Shown here: piece after piece, positions 25,784-34,548 of the stretch | Numbering within the stretch: the stretch's first letter is position 1 | Layout of the letters: every line of letters begins with the position of its first letter | Assembly: GCF_947497275.1 (NCBI RefSeq) | Contig: NZ_CANMFS010000003.1 | Location: forward strand, 1 to 64,000 | From: an uncultured Sulfitobacter sp. | Lineage (GTDB): Bacteria; Pseudomonadota; Alphaproteobacteria; Rhodobacterales; Rhodobacteraceae | DNA length: 64,000 nucleotides | Reading direction: 5' to 3' | Notes under the pieces: model-generated | What the model was told of the DNA's origin: nothing | Database searches by the model: none | What the model saw: the letters and a program-made list of their open reading frames with translations, nothing else | Translations under genes and position numbers: made by a program

Positions 25784-26590
25784 TCAGCGGAACGCCAACA
25801 GTTGCGCATGGTCGATGGTGCCAAGATCCTGCTGCTCCGGGCTGAGTGGTACGAAACTGATCGAAAGGCCCGAAGGGCGATGATCGCAGACCGCCATGGT
25901 GGTGCCTTCGAGCAGGCGCAGATCGTAGTCTTCCAACAGATCCACCGTGTAATCGAGGCCACTTGTGATGCACACCGGGATGCCGTGCCAGTGATGTACG
26001 CGGTTGATGTGGATATGCCCCGACACGATGCCCGCGACATTTGCGCTCTCAAGCGCCTCGGCAAGCCTGTTGGTCGAGGCGAGATCTACTGTTTCCCAGA
26101 GCAATCCGCTGTCGTCGATGCGCGGCGGGTGGTGCATGACGATGAGCTTCGGCAACTCCGCATGCTGGGTCAGTGCCTGCGCAAGATCGGCGAACTGCGC
26201 CTCGCAAATCGCACCCGCGACCCGCTCGGGTACCTTTGTATCGAGAGTGATCACATGCAGACCGCCGAGCACCCGATCGTGGAAATGGGGGCCATCCCCC
26301 TGCCCCGTCTCAAAGACGGCGTGGAATTCCGCGCGCAGATCATGGTTGCCCAGCGCCATTACGACAGGCACCTGCAGGGGAGCCAGCAGATCGCGCACCA
26401 GCGCGTAGCTCGCGGCATGACCGGTGTTCGTCAGATCGCCGCTCGCCACCACGAAATCGGGCGGCGGCTGCATCGCGTTGATCAGTCCGACAACCCGCTC
26501 AAGCGTGTCACGGCTGGCGCTTTTATCCACGGGATCATCCGCATCGGGATGGGAAATGTGCAGATCGGTAAGGTGGATGAAGCGGGTCAC
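25784..26590 (-). CDS. Class III cyclic-nucleotide phosphodiesterase-like metallophosphoesterase (GpdQ/CpdA type)
   Basis: This 268-residue binuclear metallophosphoesterase has all five blocks: DLHISHP, SGDLTNTG, LGNHD, VMHHPP and SGHIHINRVHHW. GpdQ-type members hydrolyse glycerophosphodiesters, CpdA-type members cAMP. The start ATG overlaps the stop of the second ABC ATPase gene (ATGA), so it is synthesised with the importer. That coupling makes hydrolysis of an imported phosphodiester a reasonable hypothesis. Confidence 0.85.
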   Translation of the reverse strand: MTRFIHLTDLHISHPDADDPVDKSASRDTLERVVGLINAMQPPPDFVVASGDLTNTGHAASYALVRDLLAPLQVPVVMALGNHDLRAEFHAVFETGQGDGPHFHDRVLGGLHVITLDTKVPERVAGAICEAQFADLAQALTQHAELPKLIVMHHPPRIDDSGLLWETVDLASTNRLAEALESANVAGIVSGHIHINRVHHWHGIPVCITSGLDYTVDLLEDYDLRLLEGTTMAVCDHRPSGLSISFVPLSPEQQDLGTIDHAQLLAFR

Positions 26591-27360
26591 ATTCTGTCTC
26601 CGGCGGCTTTGAGGAGGGATCGGGTATAGCTGTGCGCGGGTGCGTTCAGGATATCGCTGGCCGCACCGTATTCAAGCACCTTGCCGTGCTGAAGAACCAG
26701 AAGCGTATCGCAGATCGATGCGACCACGGCCAGATCGTGACTGATGAACAGGATCCCGATGCCCAGGTCGTCCTGAAGATCCATCAGCAGATTAAGGATC
26801 TGCGCCTGCACCGATACGTCGAGCGCCGAAACCGCCTCGTCCGCGATCAGTAACCTGGGGCGCGTGACAATGGCGCGGGCGATGGCGATGCGCTGGCGCT
26901 GACCGCCGGAGAACTCGTGCGGGTACTTGCCGCCATCGCGCGGGTGCAGGCCCACCTGTTCGAAAGCCTCGCGCACGCGTTCGGGCGCGCGGATGCCCAT
27001 TGCGCGCAGCGGCTCTGCGATGGACCAGCCCACCACGCGCCGCGGATCGAGCGAGCTGAAAGGATCCTGAAAGATCATCTGAAACGCGGGCCGCAAGCGG
27101 CGCAGTGCGGCGGGCTTGAGCGCATGGATATCCTGCCCCTCGAACGCGACCTGCCCCGCATCCGGCGCCTCGAACGCCATCGCCATGCGCGCCAGCGTCG
27201 ATTTTCCCGACCCGCTTTCGCCCACCACACCAAGGGTGCGACCGGCGGCGATTTCAAAGCTCACATCGTCCACGGCGGTAACGTGTGGTGTCTTTCCCAA
27301 CAGCCGGGTGCGCGGCAACCGATACCGCCGGGTGAGGTTTCTTGCCCGCAGCAGGGTCAT
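26587..27360 (-). CDS. ABC transporter ATPase (DppF/OppF type)
   Basis: This 257-residue ATPase has Walker A GESGSGKST, signature FSGGQRQRIAIARAI and Walker B LLIADEAVSALD. The long spacer and FQMIFQDPFSSLDPRR are typical of the second ATPase of oligopeptide/nickel-type importers. Both ends overlap neighbours by ATGA. It pairs with the ATPase encoded just upstream. Confidence 0.9.
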   Translation of the reverse strand: MTLLRARNLTRRYRLPRTRLLGKTPHVTAVDDVSFEIAAGRTLGVVGESGSGKSTLARMAMAFEAPDAGQVAFEGQDIHALKPAALRRLRPAFQMIFQDPFSSLDPRRVVGWSIAEPLRAMGIRAPERVREAFEQVGLHPRDGGKYPHEFSGGQRQRIAIARAIVTRPRLLIADEAVSALDVSVQAQILNLLMDLQDDLGIGILFISHDLAVVASICDTLLVLQHGKVLEYGAASDILNAPAHSYTRSLLKAAGDRM

Positions 27361-28319
27361 TCAGGGCCCCCTGCCAAGGCGTGGCAGGTGGCATTTCGGG
27401 GGCCGACGGGTGCGGGTTTCACATCTGCGCAGAAGGAACGCTCGACCACGCAGCGCCCGGCAAACCGGCAACCCTGCGGCAGCGCCTCGAGCGGCGGCAC
27501 CGTGCCGGGGATCGTCGGCAGCCGCTTGCGCCGTCCACCCGCATCACGCGGCACCGCACGCGGATCGGGGCGCGCGGCCAGCAGTCCCTGGGTGTAGGGA
27601 TGATGCGGATTGGCCAGCACATCCGCCGTGCGCCCCCGCTCGACGATATCGCCGCCGTACATCACCGCGATGTCGGTTGTCGCGCGCGCGACCGCGGCAA
27701 GGTCATGACTGATGAACACCAGTGCCATTGTGCGCGTGCGGCTCAGATCCACCAGCAGATCGGTAATCCTCAGCGCGACATTTGCATCAAGCGCCGTCGT
27801 CGGCTCATCCGCGATCAGCAGCTCTGGATCGCAGGCCAGCGCCAGCGCGATCAGCACCCGCTGACGCTGGCCGCCTGACAGTTCGTGCGGGAACATGCGC
27901 AACCGTGCTGCGGGATCGGGAATACCGACCTCCTCGAACAGGGAGATCACGCGCGCGCGGGCCTGCGTCTTGCCCATCCCCAGATGCACGCGCATCGGCT
28001 CGGCCACCGTATCGCCGACGCGGCGCAGCGGATTAAGCGCCGTCATCGGTTCCTGGAATATCATCGCGGCACGGCGTGCGCGGATGGATTGCCAGCGCGC
28101 CTCGGAGGCCTGTGCCATGTCGACGCCGTCGATGGTGAGCGTGCCGGTCAGCGTCGCGGCCTCGGGCACCATGCCCATCAGGCAAGCGGCCAGCATGGAT
28201 TTGCCGGACCCGCTTTCCCCGACGATCCCGATCCGGTCGCCCGGCGCGATGCGCAACGACGCCGCGCGCAGGGCCGCGCCAAAGCTGAAGCGTACCGTCA
28301 TATCGCGCATCTCGAACAT
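27357..28319 (-). CDS. ABC transporter ATPase (DppD/OppD type)
   Basis: This 320-residue ATPase has Walker A GESGSGKSM, MIFQEPMTALNPLRRVG, signature LSGGQRQRVLIALAL and Walker B LLIADEPTTALD. The C-terminal oligopeptide-transporter extension holds conserved cysteines (LPQGCRFAGRC and SFCADVKPA) that in relatives can bind an Fe-S cluster. ATG 28319 directly follows the DppC-like stop; ATG 28310 is an alternative. Confidence 0.9.
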   Translation of the reverse strand: MFEMRDMTVRFSFGAALRAASLRIAPGDRIGIVGESGSGKSMLAACLMGMVPEAATLTGTLTIDGVDMAQASEARWQSIRARRAAMIFQEPMTALNPLRRVGDTVAEPMRVHLGMGKTQARARVISLFEEVGIPDPAARLRMFPHELSGGQRQRVLIALALACDPELLIADEPTTALDANVALRITDLLVDLSRTRTMALVFISHDLAAVARATTDIAVMYGGDIVERGRTADVLANPHHPYTQGLLAARPDPRAVPRDAGGRRKRLPTIPGTVPPLEALPQGCRFAGRCVVERSFCADVKPAPVGPRNATCHALAGGPE

Positions 28320-28320
28320 C

Positions 28321-29139
28321 TCAGCGCACCCTCGCCAGCCGGGGGTCGGTGATATCGCGCAAACCGTCCCCCAATAGTCCGAAGCCCAGCACCGCTGCGA
28401 CGATGCACAGGCCCGGATAGACCGCAAGTTCGGGTGCGAGATAGATCAGTGTCTGCGCCTCCGACAGCATCCGCCCCCAGCTTGACGCGGGCGGCTGTGC
28501 GCCGAGCCCGAGATACGACAGAGCCGCCTCCGCCAAGATCGCGACTGCGAATTCGATGGTCGCCTGCACAATGACGGCGGCGGCGATGTTGGGCAGAATG
28601 TGATCGCGGGTGATCGCCAGTTTGGTCATGCCTGCGGCGCGCGCGGCCAGCACGTATTCGCGCGTCCATATCTGGTTGGCCGAGGCCCTTGCGACCCGCG
28701 CGAACACGGGGATGTTGATAAAGGCGATGGCCAGCACCGCATTGGTCAGCGATGGCCCGAACACCGCAGCCAGCATGATCGCGAACAACAGCGCCGGAAA
28801 CGCAAAGCCCAGATCGGCCAATCGCATCACCGCATCCTCCACCCAGCCGCCCAGCGCGGACGCCAGAAGGCCGAACGCCACGCCAACGGAGCCGCCCAGC
28901 AGCACCGCCACCAATGCGACCGTCATGGAATTGCGCGCTGCCGCCATCAACTGACTCACGATGTCGCGGCCCAACTGATCGGTGCCCAGCCAATGCACCG
29001 CCGAAGGATCCGCAAACTTGCCCCGGATATTGAGCGCGGTTGCGTCATGCGGCGTCCAGATCAGCGACAGCGCCGCCGTGCCGACCATAAGAGCCACCAA
29101 AACCGCACCGATGATGAAATTGGCGGGCAGCAGTCTCAT
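28321..29139 (-). CDS. ABC transporter permease (DppC type)
   Basis: This 272-residue inner-membrane permease has about six helices and the EAA loop ARAAGMTKLAITRDHILPN. HWLGTDQLGRDIVSQ is the usual DppC N-terminal signature. It is coupled by ATGA overlap to the DppB-like gene and forms the heterodimeric channel with it. Confidence 0.9.
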   Translation of the reverse strand: MRLLPANFIIGAVLVALMVGTAALSLIWTPHDATALNIRGKFADPSAVHWLGTDQLGRDIVSQLMAAARNSMTVALVAVLLGGSVGVAFGLLASALGGWVEDAVMRLADLGFAFPALLFAIMLAAVFGPSLTNAVLAIAFINIPVFARVARASANQIWTREYVLAARAAGMTKLAITRDHILPNIAAAVIVQATIEFAVAILAEAALSYLGLGAQPPASSWGRMLSEAQTLIYLAPELAVYPGLCIVAAVLGFGLLGDGLRDITDPRLARVR

Positions 29140-30080
29140 GCGCGGGCCTTCAGGCGCGGGTCGATCAGGATGTACAGCAGATCGACGACGAAATTCGCGG
29201 TCACGACGATGACGGCGAACAACATCACCAGCGCCTGCACTGTGGGCAGGTCGCGGTTGGAAATGGATTGAAAGATCAGACGTCCAAGACCGGGCAGATA
29301 GAACACGTTCTCGATCACGATCGTGCCGGTCACGAGAGCCGCAAATTGCATTCCCACGATCGTCACGATCGGCACCAGCGCGTTGGGCAGAACGTGACGC
29401 CACAGGATGCGCCGCTGCGACAGTCCGCTTGCGCGTGCAGTGCGGGTGAAATCCTGCCGCATCACCTCGAGCGCAGAGGAGCGTGTCACCCGCGCCAGAA
29501 CCGCCGATTGCACCAGCGCCAACGCGACCGTGGGCAGCACCAGCGAGCGCACCGCCGCCACCGGATCGGACCAGCCGGAAAAGCCGCCGGGCGGCAGCCA
29601 CCGCAGCTTGACCGCGAACAGCAACACCAGAAGGATCGACAGCCAGAAGGCAGGCACCGCGATGCCGAGTTGGCTGAGAAACATCGTGGCCCAGTCTCCC
29701 GCTTTGCCATGGCGGGCCGCCGCGAATACGCCGACCGAAAGCGCAACGGCCAGCGTGACGATCATCCCCGCCACCGCCAGCGAAATCGTCAACGGCAACC
29801 GCTCCGCGATAAGGTCGGCCACCGGTACGCGAAAGGAATGGCTGGTGCCGAAATCGCCTTTCAGCGCGCCGCCCACCCACGCGAAATACCGCGCGACGAC
29901 CGGATCGTTCAGACCCAGATCTTCTCGCAGCGCGGCAAGCGCGTCGTCCGTCGCGTCCATGCCGAGGATCGTCAGCGCCGGGTCGCCCGGCAGCACGTTC
30001 ATCACCGCAAATACGACAATTGAAACCGCGATCAGCGTCGCGATAAATCCAAACGTGCGGCGCAGCAGGAAATAGGTCAT
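29136..30080 (-). CDS. ABC transporter permease (DppB type)
   Basis: This 314-residue permease begins with a membrane helix (FGFIATLIAVSIVVFAVMNV), followed by LPGDPA. The EAA loop is ARASGLSQRRILWRHVLPN, and FYLPGLGRLIFQSISNRDLP is typical of the family. It is separated from the substrate-binding protein gene by a hairpin in a 52-base gap. Confidence 0.9.
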   Translation of the reverse strand: MTYFLLRRTFGFIATLIAVSIVVFAVMNVLPGDPALTILGMDATDDALAALREDLGLNDPVVARYFAWVGGALKGDFGTSHSFRVPVADLIAERLPLTISLAVAGMIVTLAVALSVGVFAAARHGKAGDWATMFLSQLGIAVPAFWLSILLVLLFAVKLRWLPPGGFSGWSDPVAAVRSLVLPTVALALVQSAVLARVTRSSALEVMRQDFTRTARASGLSQRRILWRHVLPNALVPIVTIVGMQFAALVTGTIVIENVFYLPGLGRLIFQSISNRDLPTVQALVMLFAVIVVTANFVVDLLYILIDPRLKARA

Positions 30081-30096
30081 CTCCGGTACGGCTCAC

Positions 30097-30118
30097 GGAG
30101 AGGGGTCGCCCCCTCTCC
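30097..30118 (-). terminator. Intercistronic hairpin between binding protein and permease genes
   Basis: GGAGAGGGG and CCCCTCTCC form a perfect 9-bp GC-rich stem around a 4-base loop. It lies just after the binding-protein stop and before dppB-like. Such hairpins commonly stabilise or partly terminate the upstream message so that binding protein exceeds permease. Confidence 0.65.
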
Positions 30119-30132
30119 TTTCCCCGGGCGGA

Positions 30133-31617
30133 TCACCCGTTGGAAACGTTTTTCAGTGGCATGTAGAGCACCGGTGACGAGGACCAGTAGCCCTCCACCT
30201 CATTGCGGAACACGCCCAGAAGCGGCATCTGGAACAAGAACCCGTGGACCGCCTGATCGGAGAGGTACTGCTGGCCTTCCTTGAGCAGCGCATCGCGCGC
30301 CTGCGGGTCTGCCTCGGTCGAGATGCTTTCCCACAGGGCGGTGAACTTCGGATCGTCGTAGCCGTAGAAATAGTCAGGTCCGCGCGCGAAATTGCCCATG
30401 TCATTGGGGCTGGTGTGCGCGATGATCGTCATGTCGTAATTCTTTTTCTTGTAGACCTCGTCGATCCAGAAGCCCCATTCCACATTCTCGACCTTCGCGT
30501 CGATGCCCGCGTCCGACAGCTGTGCCTGAATGATCTCGGCAGAGCGGGTGGCATAGGGGAATGGCGGCACGCGCAGGGTCATCGTCTGGCCCGCGACGCC
30601 CGCCGTCTCGAACATCTCGGCCGCCTTGGCGCTGTCGGTGGGATAGGCATCGGTCAGATCGACGTAGGCGGTGCCGTGGGGCGGATAAAAGCTGCCGATG
30701 GGGATCGCCTTGCCGTACATCGCACCATCAATGATCTCGTCGCGGTCGATGGCGGTGGCGATGGCGCGGCGCACCTCGATGTTGTCGAACGGCGGCTTGG
30801 CGTTGTTGATCGCAAGGATCACCTCACCCTCAGTACTGCCCTGATTGACGCGAAAGCGTGGATCGGCCTCGAACTGCTCAAGAAGCTCGGGCGCAGGGAA
30901 GCCGGGAAACGCATCCAGTTCTTCGGCCATCATCGCCGCGGTCGCGGCGGCGGCATCCGAGATGAAGCGGAACGTCACGCTGTTGAGTGCCACCGTGTCC
31001 GCATCGCGGTGATCGGGGTTCTTGACCAGTCTCAGCCTGTCGCCTCGCGTCCAGTTGTCGAACTTGAACGGCCCGGTGCCGACGGGGTTGATGTTGTTGG
31101 TCTCGGCGGATTCCGACGCCACGATGGCGCTGTCGCCCTGCCCCATGTTGAACAGGAAAAACGCGTCCTTGTTCTTCAGCTTGATCTGAACTGTGCGCGG
31201 ATCCATCGCGGTGACGCTCTCGATCTGTTCAAAGATGTCCTTGGACGGGTTCACGCTGTCTTCGGCCATCGCGCGGTCGAATGAAAACACTACATCCTGC
31301 GCGTCGAACGCGGTGCCGTCGTGGAATTGGGCGGCATCGGTCAACGTGAAGGTATACGTCAGCCCGTCGTCAGAGACGTCCCATTCGGTCGCCAGATTGG
31401 GCCCGACCTCGCCGTTCTCGGCGACGATGGTGAGTGATTCGAAGACGTTTTGCGTCATCATCCCATCAATGGATGCGGTCGCGTCCGCCGTAGGGTCCAA
31501 CGACGTCGGTTCCTGCTGAAGCCCGAGCACCAGCTCATCGGCCTGCGCCGCTGTCGCGCTGAGCCCGAGCGCCAGCGCGAAAGCCGTGAACCGCAGCGAA
31601 TCTTGAAAATGCATCAT
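30133..31617 (-). CDS. ABC transporter substrate-binding protein, family 5 (DppA/OppA type)
   Basis: This 494-residue periplasmic binding protein has a signal peptide (FTAFALALGLSATAAQA) and family-5 motifs: QEPTSLDPTADATASIDGMM, ATEWDVSDDGLTYTFTL, FHDGTAFDAQDVVFSFDR and GTGPFKFDNW. Family 5 covers peptides, nickel chelates, opines and glutathione; the ligand here cannot be told. ATG 31617 and 31614 are both possible; both follow a G-rich stretch. It is the first gene of the importer operon. Confidence 0.9.
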   Translation of the reverse strand: MMHFQDSLRFTAFALALGLSATAAQADELVLGLQQEPTSLDPTADATASIDGMMTQNVFESLTIVAENGEVGPNLATEWDVSDDGLTYTFTLTDAAQFHDGTAFDAQDVVFSFDRAMAEDSVNPSKDIFEQIESVTAMDPRTVQIKLKNKDAFFLFNMGQGDSAIVASESAETNNINPVGTGPFKFDNWTRGDRLRLVKNPDHRDADTVALNSVTFRFISDAAAATAAMMAEELDAFPGFPAPELLEQFEADPRFRVNQGSTEGEVILAINNAKPPFDNIEVRRAIATAIDRDEIIDGAMYGKAIPIGSFYPPHGTAYVDLTDAYPTDSAKAAEMFETAGVAGQTMTLRVPPFPYATRSAEIIQAQLSDAGIDAKVENVEWGFWIDEVYKKKNYDMTIIAHTSPNDMGNFARGPDYFYGYDDPKFTALWESISTEADPQARDALLKEGQQYLSDQAVHGFLFQMPLLGVFRNEVEGYWSSSPVLYMPLKNVSNG

Positions 31618-31997
31618 GTGAAGCCCCCCAAAGGTCAATTGCATCTGCCCACAAACGCAGCACCGCGTGCAAGGCAAGTCCAACGTAAGAAGCGCCACCC
31701 GCCCAGGTCAACAGTAATCCCTTCGGTCGCCCTTTTCCTGCACCTTACTGGCGGGCGACGCGGTCAAAACCCGAGCCACTATTGAGACACCGAACCGCCG
31801 GTCCGGGCAGGCGGACCGACCGCCTGCCCCATTTGTTTTAAATTCAACGCGCTTTTGCCTCAATTGAAGCGAAGTCCGGCCTCAGTCCAACTGTATCTTT
31901 TCAGGAAACGCACTGTCCCCAGACGGGTGGCGCGCATGAAACAGACATCAGCCGCAGCGCCGCAGGAGCGCCGGCATTCAGGACAGGAGCACCGACG
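31618..31997. other. Intergenic region with divergent promoters and an orphan terminator
   Basis: This 380-base gap separates the divergent binding-protein and Hint/RTX genes. It must hold both promoters. The only clear structure is the hairpin at 31805-31829 described separately. No protein-coding frame looks real. Confidence 0.5.
31805..31829 (+). terminator. Rho-independent-type terminator without an assigned gene
   Basis: GGGCAGGCGG and CCGCCTGCCC form a perfect 10-bp stem with loop ACCGA, followed on the plus strand by a T-rich stretch ending in TTTT (31831-31839). Orientation is plus, but no plus-strand gene ends upstream within 8 kb. It may end a small RNA or act as a leader attenuator for the Hint/RTX gene. 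Confidence 0.6.
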
Positions 31998-34103
31998 ATG
32001 CCTACAGGATATCTGGTAACACTCGGCAACGGTGCATTGGGTGTCGGAGACATCATTTCAGGCGGCACGGTCAATTTCACCACGGCCTCGACCATCGGCT
32101 CGGGTCAGTGGCAGTGGACCGGGGCGTACAACGGCCAAGCCTACACCAACACGCTGGAGCCCGGGACCTACTACTACGCCACCAATGGCAACGTCTATTT
32201 CGTGCCGCAATACGGCAGCGTGACAACCCTCACCAACGGGACTGCCGTTTCCGCACCTTCGTTTACCCTGCCGTCGAACGGTACGGTCAGCGGGACATCC
32301 GGCGCGGATGTGATCGACAGCACGTACACGGACGCCGATGGCGACCGGGTCGACCGAGATCCGGGCGCACCCGACGACAGCGTCGTCGCGGGCAACGGCA
32401 ACGATACGATCATCGCCGGAATGGGCGGCGATACGGTGTCCGGCGGTGGCGGCAACGATCTGATCTATGGCGACAGTGGCCCGTCCACCGCCGCCCCCGT
32501 AACCGAACACATGAGCTGGGCCGCGCAAGGAACCGACGGGAGCAGCGTTGCGGGCGGCTTTACCCAAGATACCGGCGCGATCAACGTGACCGTCGGGTTC
32601 ACCGACACCGGCAACAATAATCCCACCTATCAGGTCGAAACCTCCGACACGATGTACTCGGCGGGCAACGAGAATTTCCCGGTCAACTCCTCGTTGTTCC
32701 TGTTCGGCAATGGTGACGGCGCGACGTCAACCACAACGATCAGTTTTGCCGCCAGCCCCGGTGCGGAGGTCGCGGATGGCGTCAGAAACCTTGAATTCCG
32801 CATCAACGACATTGACTGGGGATCGGGCAACCACACCGATGTCGTGACGGTCAACGCCTTCGATGCAAGCGGCGCGCCGGTCACTGTGACGTTCACGCCG
32901 GCGGGTAGTGATACGGTATCGGGAAATACAATCACCGCTGACACGGCCGCAGACACATCGGCCACCGCTGGCGGGTCGGTTCTGATCCAAGTGGCCGGGC
33001 CGGTGTCCCAGATCCAGATCCTTTACGGCAACGGCCAGGGCGGGACGCAGGGCATCAACCTGAGCGATCTGCGCTATGAGATCATTCCCGAAGCGTCGGG
33101 CGATGACCGCCTGTCCGGCGATGCGGGCAATGATACGATCTACGGCGAAGGCGGCGATGATACGTTGCTGGGCGGTGCCAACAACGACCTTCTGGTCGGC
33201 GGCACCGGTGCCGACAGCGTGCTGGGCGGCACCGGCAACGACACGATCCGGGCGGGGCAAGGCGACACGGTCGACGGCGGCGACGGGGATGACCTGATCA
33301 CTTTGGTCGATCTGGGCGAGCCAGGCAGCGGTACCATCACGATCCAGGGCAACACCGGCACGCAGTCGGACGGCGATACCCTGGACCTCAACGGTCTGGC
33401 CGACCGTACGACACTGAACATCGCGTCCGACATCGACGGCGAGCGGTCGGGGACCATTCAGATGCTGGACGGCACCATCGTCAACTTCTCCAACATCGAC
33501 AACATCATCTGCTATACGCCCGGCACCTGTATCCTGACGGAGGGCGGCTATCGTCCGGTCGAAACCCTGCGCCCGGGGATGATGATCGCCACCCGTGACG
33601 ATGGCCTACAACCGCTGCGCTGGGTCGGCAGCAGCACCCTGCCCGCGCAGGGAAATGCGGCCCCCGTCGAGATCGGGGCGCATGCGCTGCCGGGGGCCAC
33701 CGGACCGCTGCGGGTCTCGCCCCAGCACAGGATGCTGATCGAAGGGCATCAGACGGAGTTGTTGTTCGGCACGTCTGAGGTTTTCGTCGCGGCGGCTCAT
33801 CTGCTGAACGGTCGGGACGTGCGGCGGGTGATCGGCGGCACTGTCACCTACATCCACCTGATGCTGGACCGCCATCAGGTCATCTATGCCAATGGCATGG
33901 CGTCGGAAAGCTTCTTCGCGGGTGGTCAAGGATTGGAGTCGCTACACCCTGCAGCGCGGGAGGACCTTTTCCGGCAGTTCCCCGCCCTGCGGCGCGCGCC
34001 CGACAGCTATGGCGAAACAGCGCGGATTTGTCTGAAAGCGGCGGAGGGACGGATGCTGTCGCAACGGCTGTTCGGGGACATAGACATTTTCGCGGCGGCC
34101 TGA
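31998..34103 (+). CDS. Hint-domain protein with RTX (haemolysin-type calcium-binding) repeats
   Basis: This 701-residue acidic protein has glycine/aspartate-rich RTX nonapeptides around residues 125-155 (AGNGNDTIIAGMGGDTVSGG) and 370-435 (LSGDAGNDTIYGEGGDDTLL). A C-terminal Hint (hedgehog/intein-like) domain begins near Cys505 (CYTPGTCILTEGG, VETLRPGMM, LQPLRWVGSSTL, VSPQHRMLIEG). RTX repeats imply calcium-dependent folding after type I secretion, though no T1SS genes lie nearby. Hint domains can self-cleave; this C-terminal arrangement is common in Rhodobacteraceae exoproteins of unknown role. ATG 31998 has AGGAG eight bases upstream. Confidence 0.88.
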   Translation: MPTGYLVTLGNGALGVGDIISGGTVNFTTASTIGSGQWQWTGAYNGQAYTNTLEPGTYYYATNGNVYFVPQYGSVTTLTNGTAVSAPSFTLPSNGTVSGTSGADVIDSTYTDADGDRVDRDPGAPDDSVVAGNGNDTIIAGMGGDTVSGGGGNDLIYGDSGPSTAAPVTEHMSWAAQGTDGSSVAGGFTQDTGAINVTVGFTDTGNNNPTYQVETSDTMYSAGNENFPVNSSLFLFGNGDGATSTTTISFAASPGAEVADGVRNLEFRINDIDWGSGNHTDVVTVNAFDASGAPVTVTFTPAGSDTVSGNTITADTAADTSATAGGSVLIQVAGPVSQIQILYGNGQGGTQGINLSDLRYEIIPEASGDDRLSGDAGNDTIYGEGGDDTLLGGANNDLLVGGTGADSVLGGTGNDTIRAGQGDTVDGGDGDDLITLVDLGEPGSGTITIQGNTGTQSDGDTLDLNGLADRTTLNIASDIDGERSGTIQMLDGTIVNFSNIDNIICYTPGTCILTEGGYRPVETLRPGMMIATRDDGLQPLRWVGSSTLPAQGNAAPVEIGAHALPGATGPLRVSPQHRMLIEGHQTELLFGTSEVFVAAAHLLNGRDVRRVIGGTVTYIHLMLDRHQVIYANGMASESFFAGGQGLESLHPAAREDLFRQFPALRRAPDSYGETARICLKAAEGRMLSQRLFGDIDIFAAA

Positions 34104-34548
34104 TGTACTACGCCCCGGTGCAGGGCGCAACGGGGACGCGGCTCCTTGCGCTTCGCGGGCGCAGCCTCACCGATAGATGCGCGAAATGAGCATCCCCATA
34201 CACCGGCCACATAGGAACAGCGCCATCCGTTGTGGCAGGACCCGAACCACAGCAACTTGACGACATCCCTGTAATCGCTGCCGCCACCGGGCAGTGCCGC
34301 CGCAGTCACGGATATGATCACTGGCGATTTCAGGCAGTTGTCTGAGCTGTTGCGGGATCATACGCCGGGAATTGACTTTGCGGTCCATCCCTGCGTCGCC
34401 GGTCTTGTGCCTGCCGGAGCCGCAGCACACGCGGTATGCAAGGCGCTGCCGATCCCACCTTGCCCGCCCCGCGGGTGGTCCATATCCGCCCCGTTGATGC
34501 GCACACCGCTTCTGATAGGCTCGCGGCACACGGTCGAAGGAAAACACG
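34104..34548. other. Intergenic region, nothing recognised
   Basis: The 445 bases between the Hint/RTX protein and the monooxygenase hold short frames only, including one of 100 aa at 34314-34616 that runs into the monooxygenase gene. None resembles a known family. Short GC-rich imperfect repeats just after 34110 may act as a terminator. Confidence 0.4.

Noticed and set aside
25687-26064. 126-residue N-terminal extension of the SDR
   Set aside because: The extension overlaps the phosphodiesterase gene out of frame and lacks any domain; ATG 25686 gives the standard SDR N-terminus.
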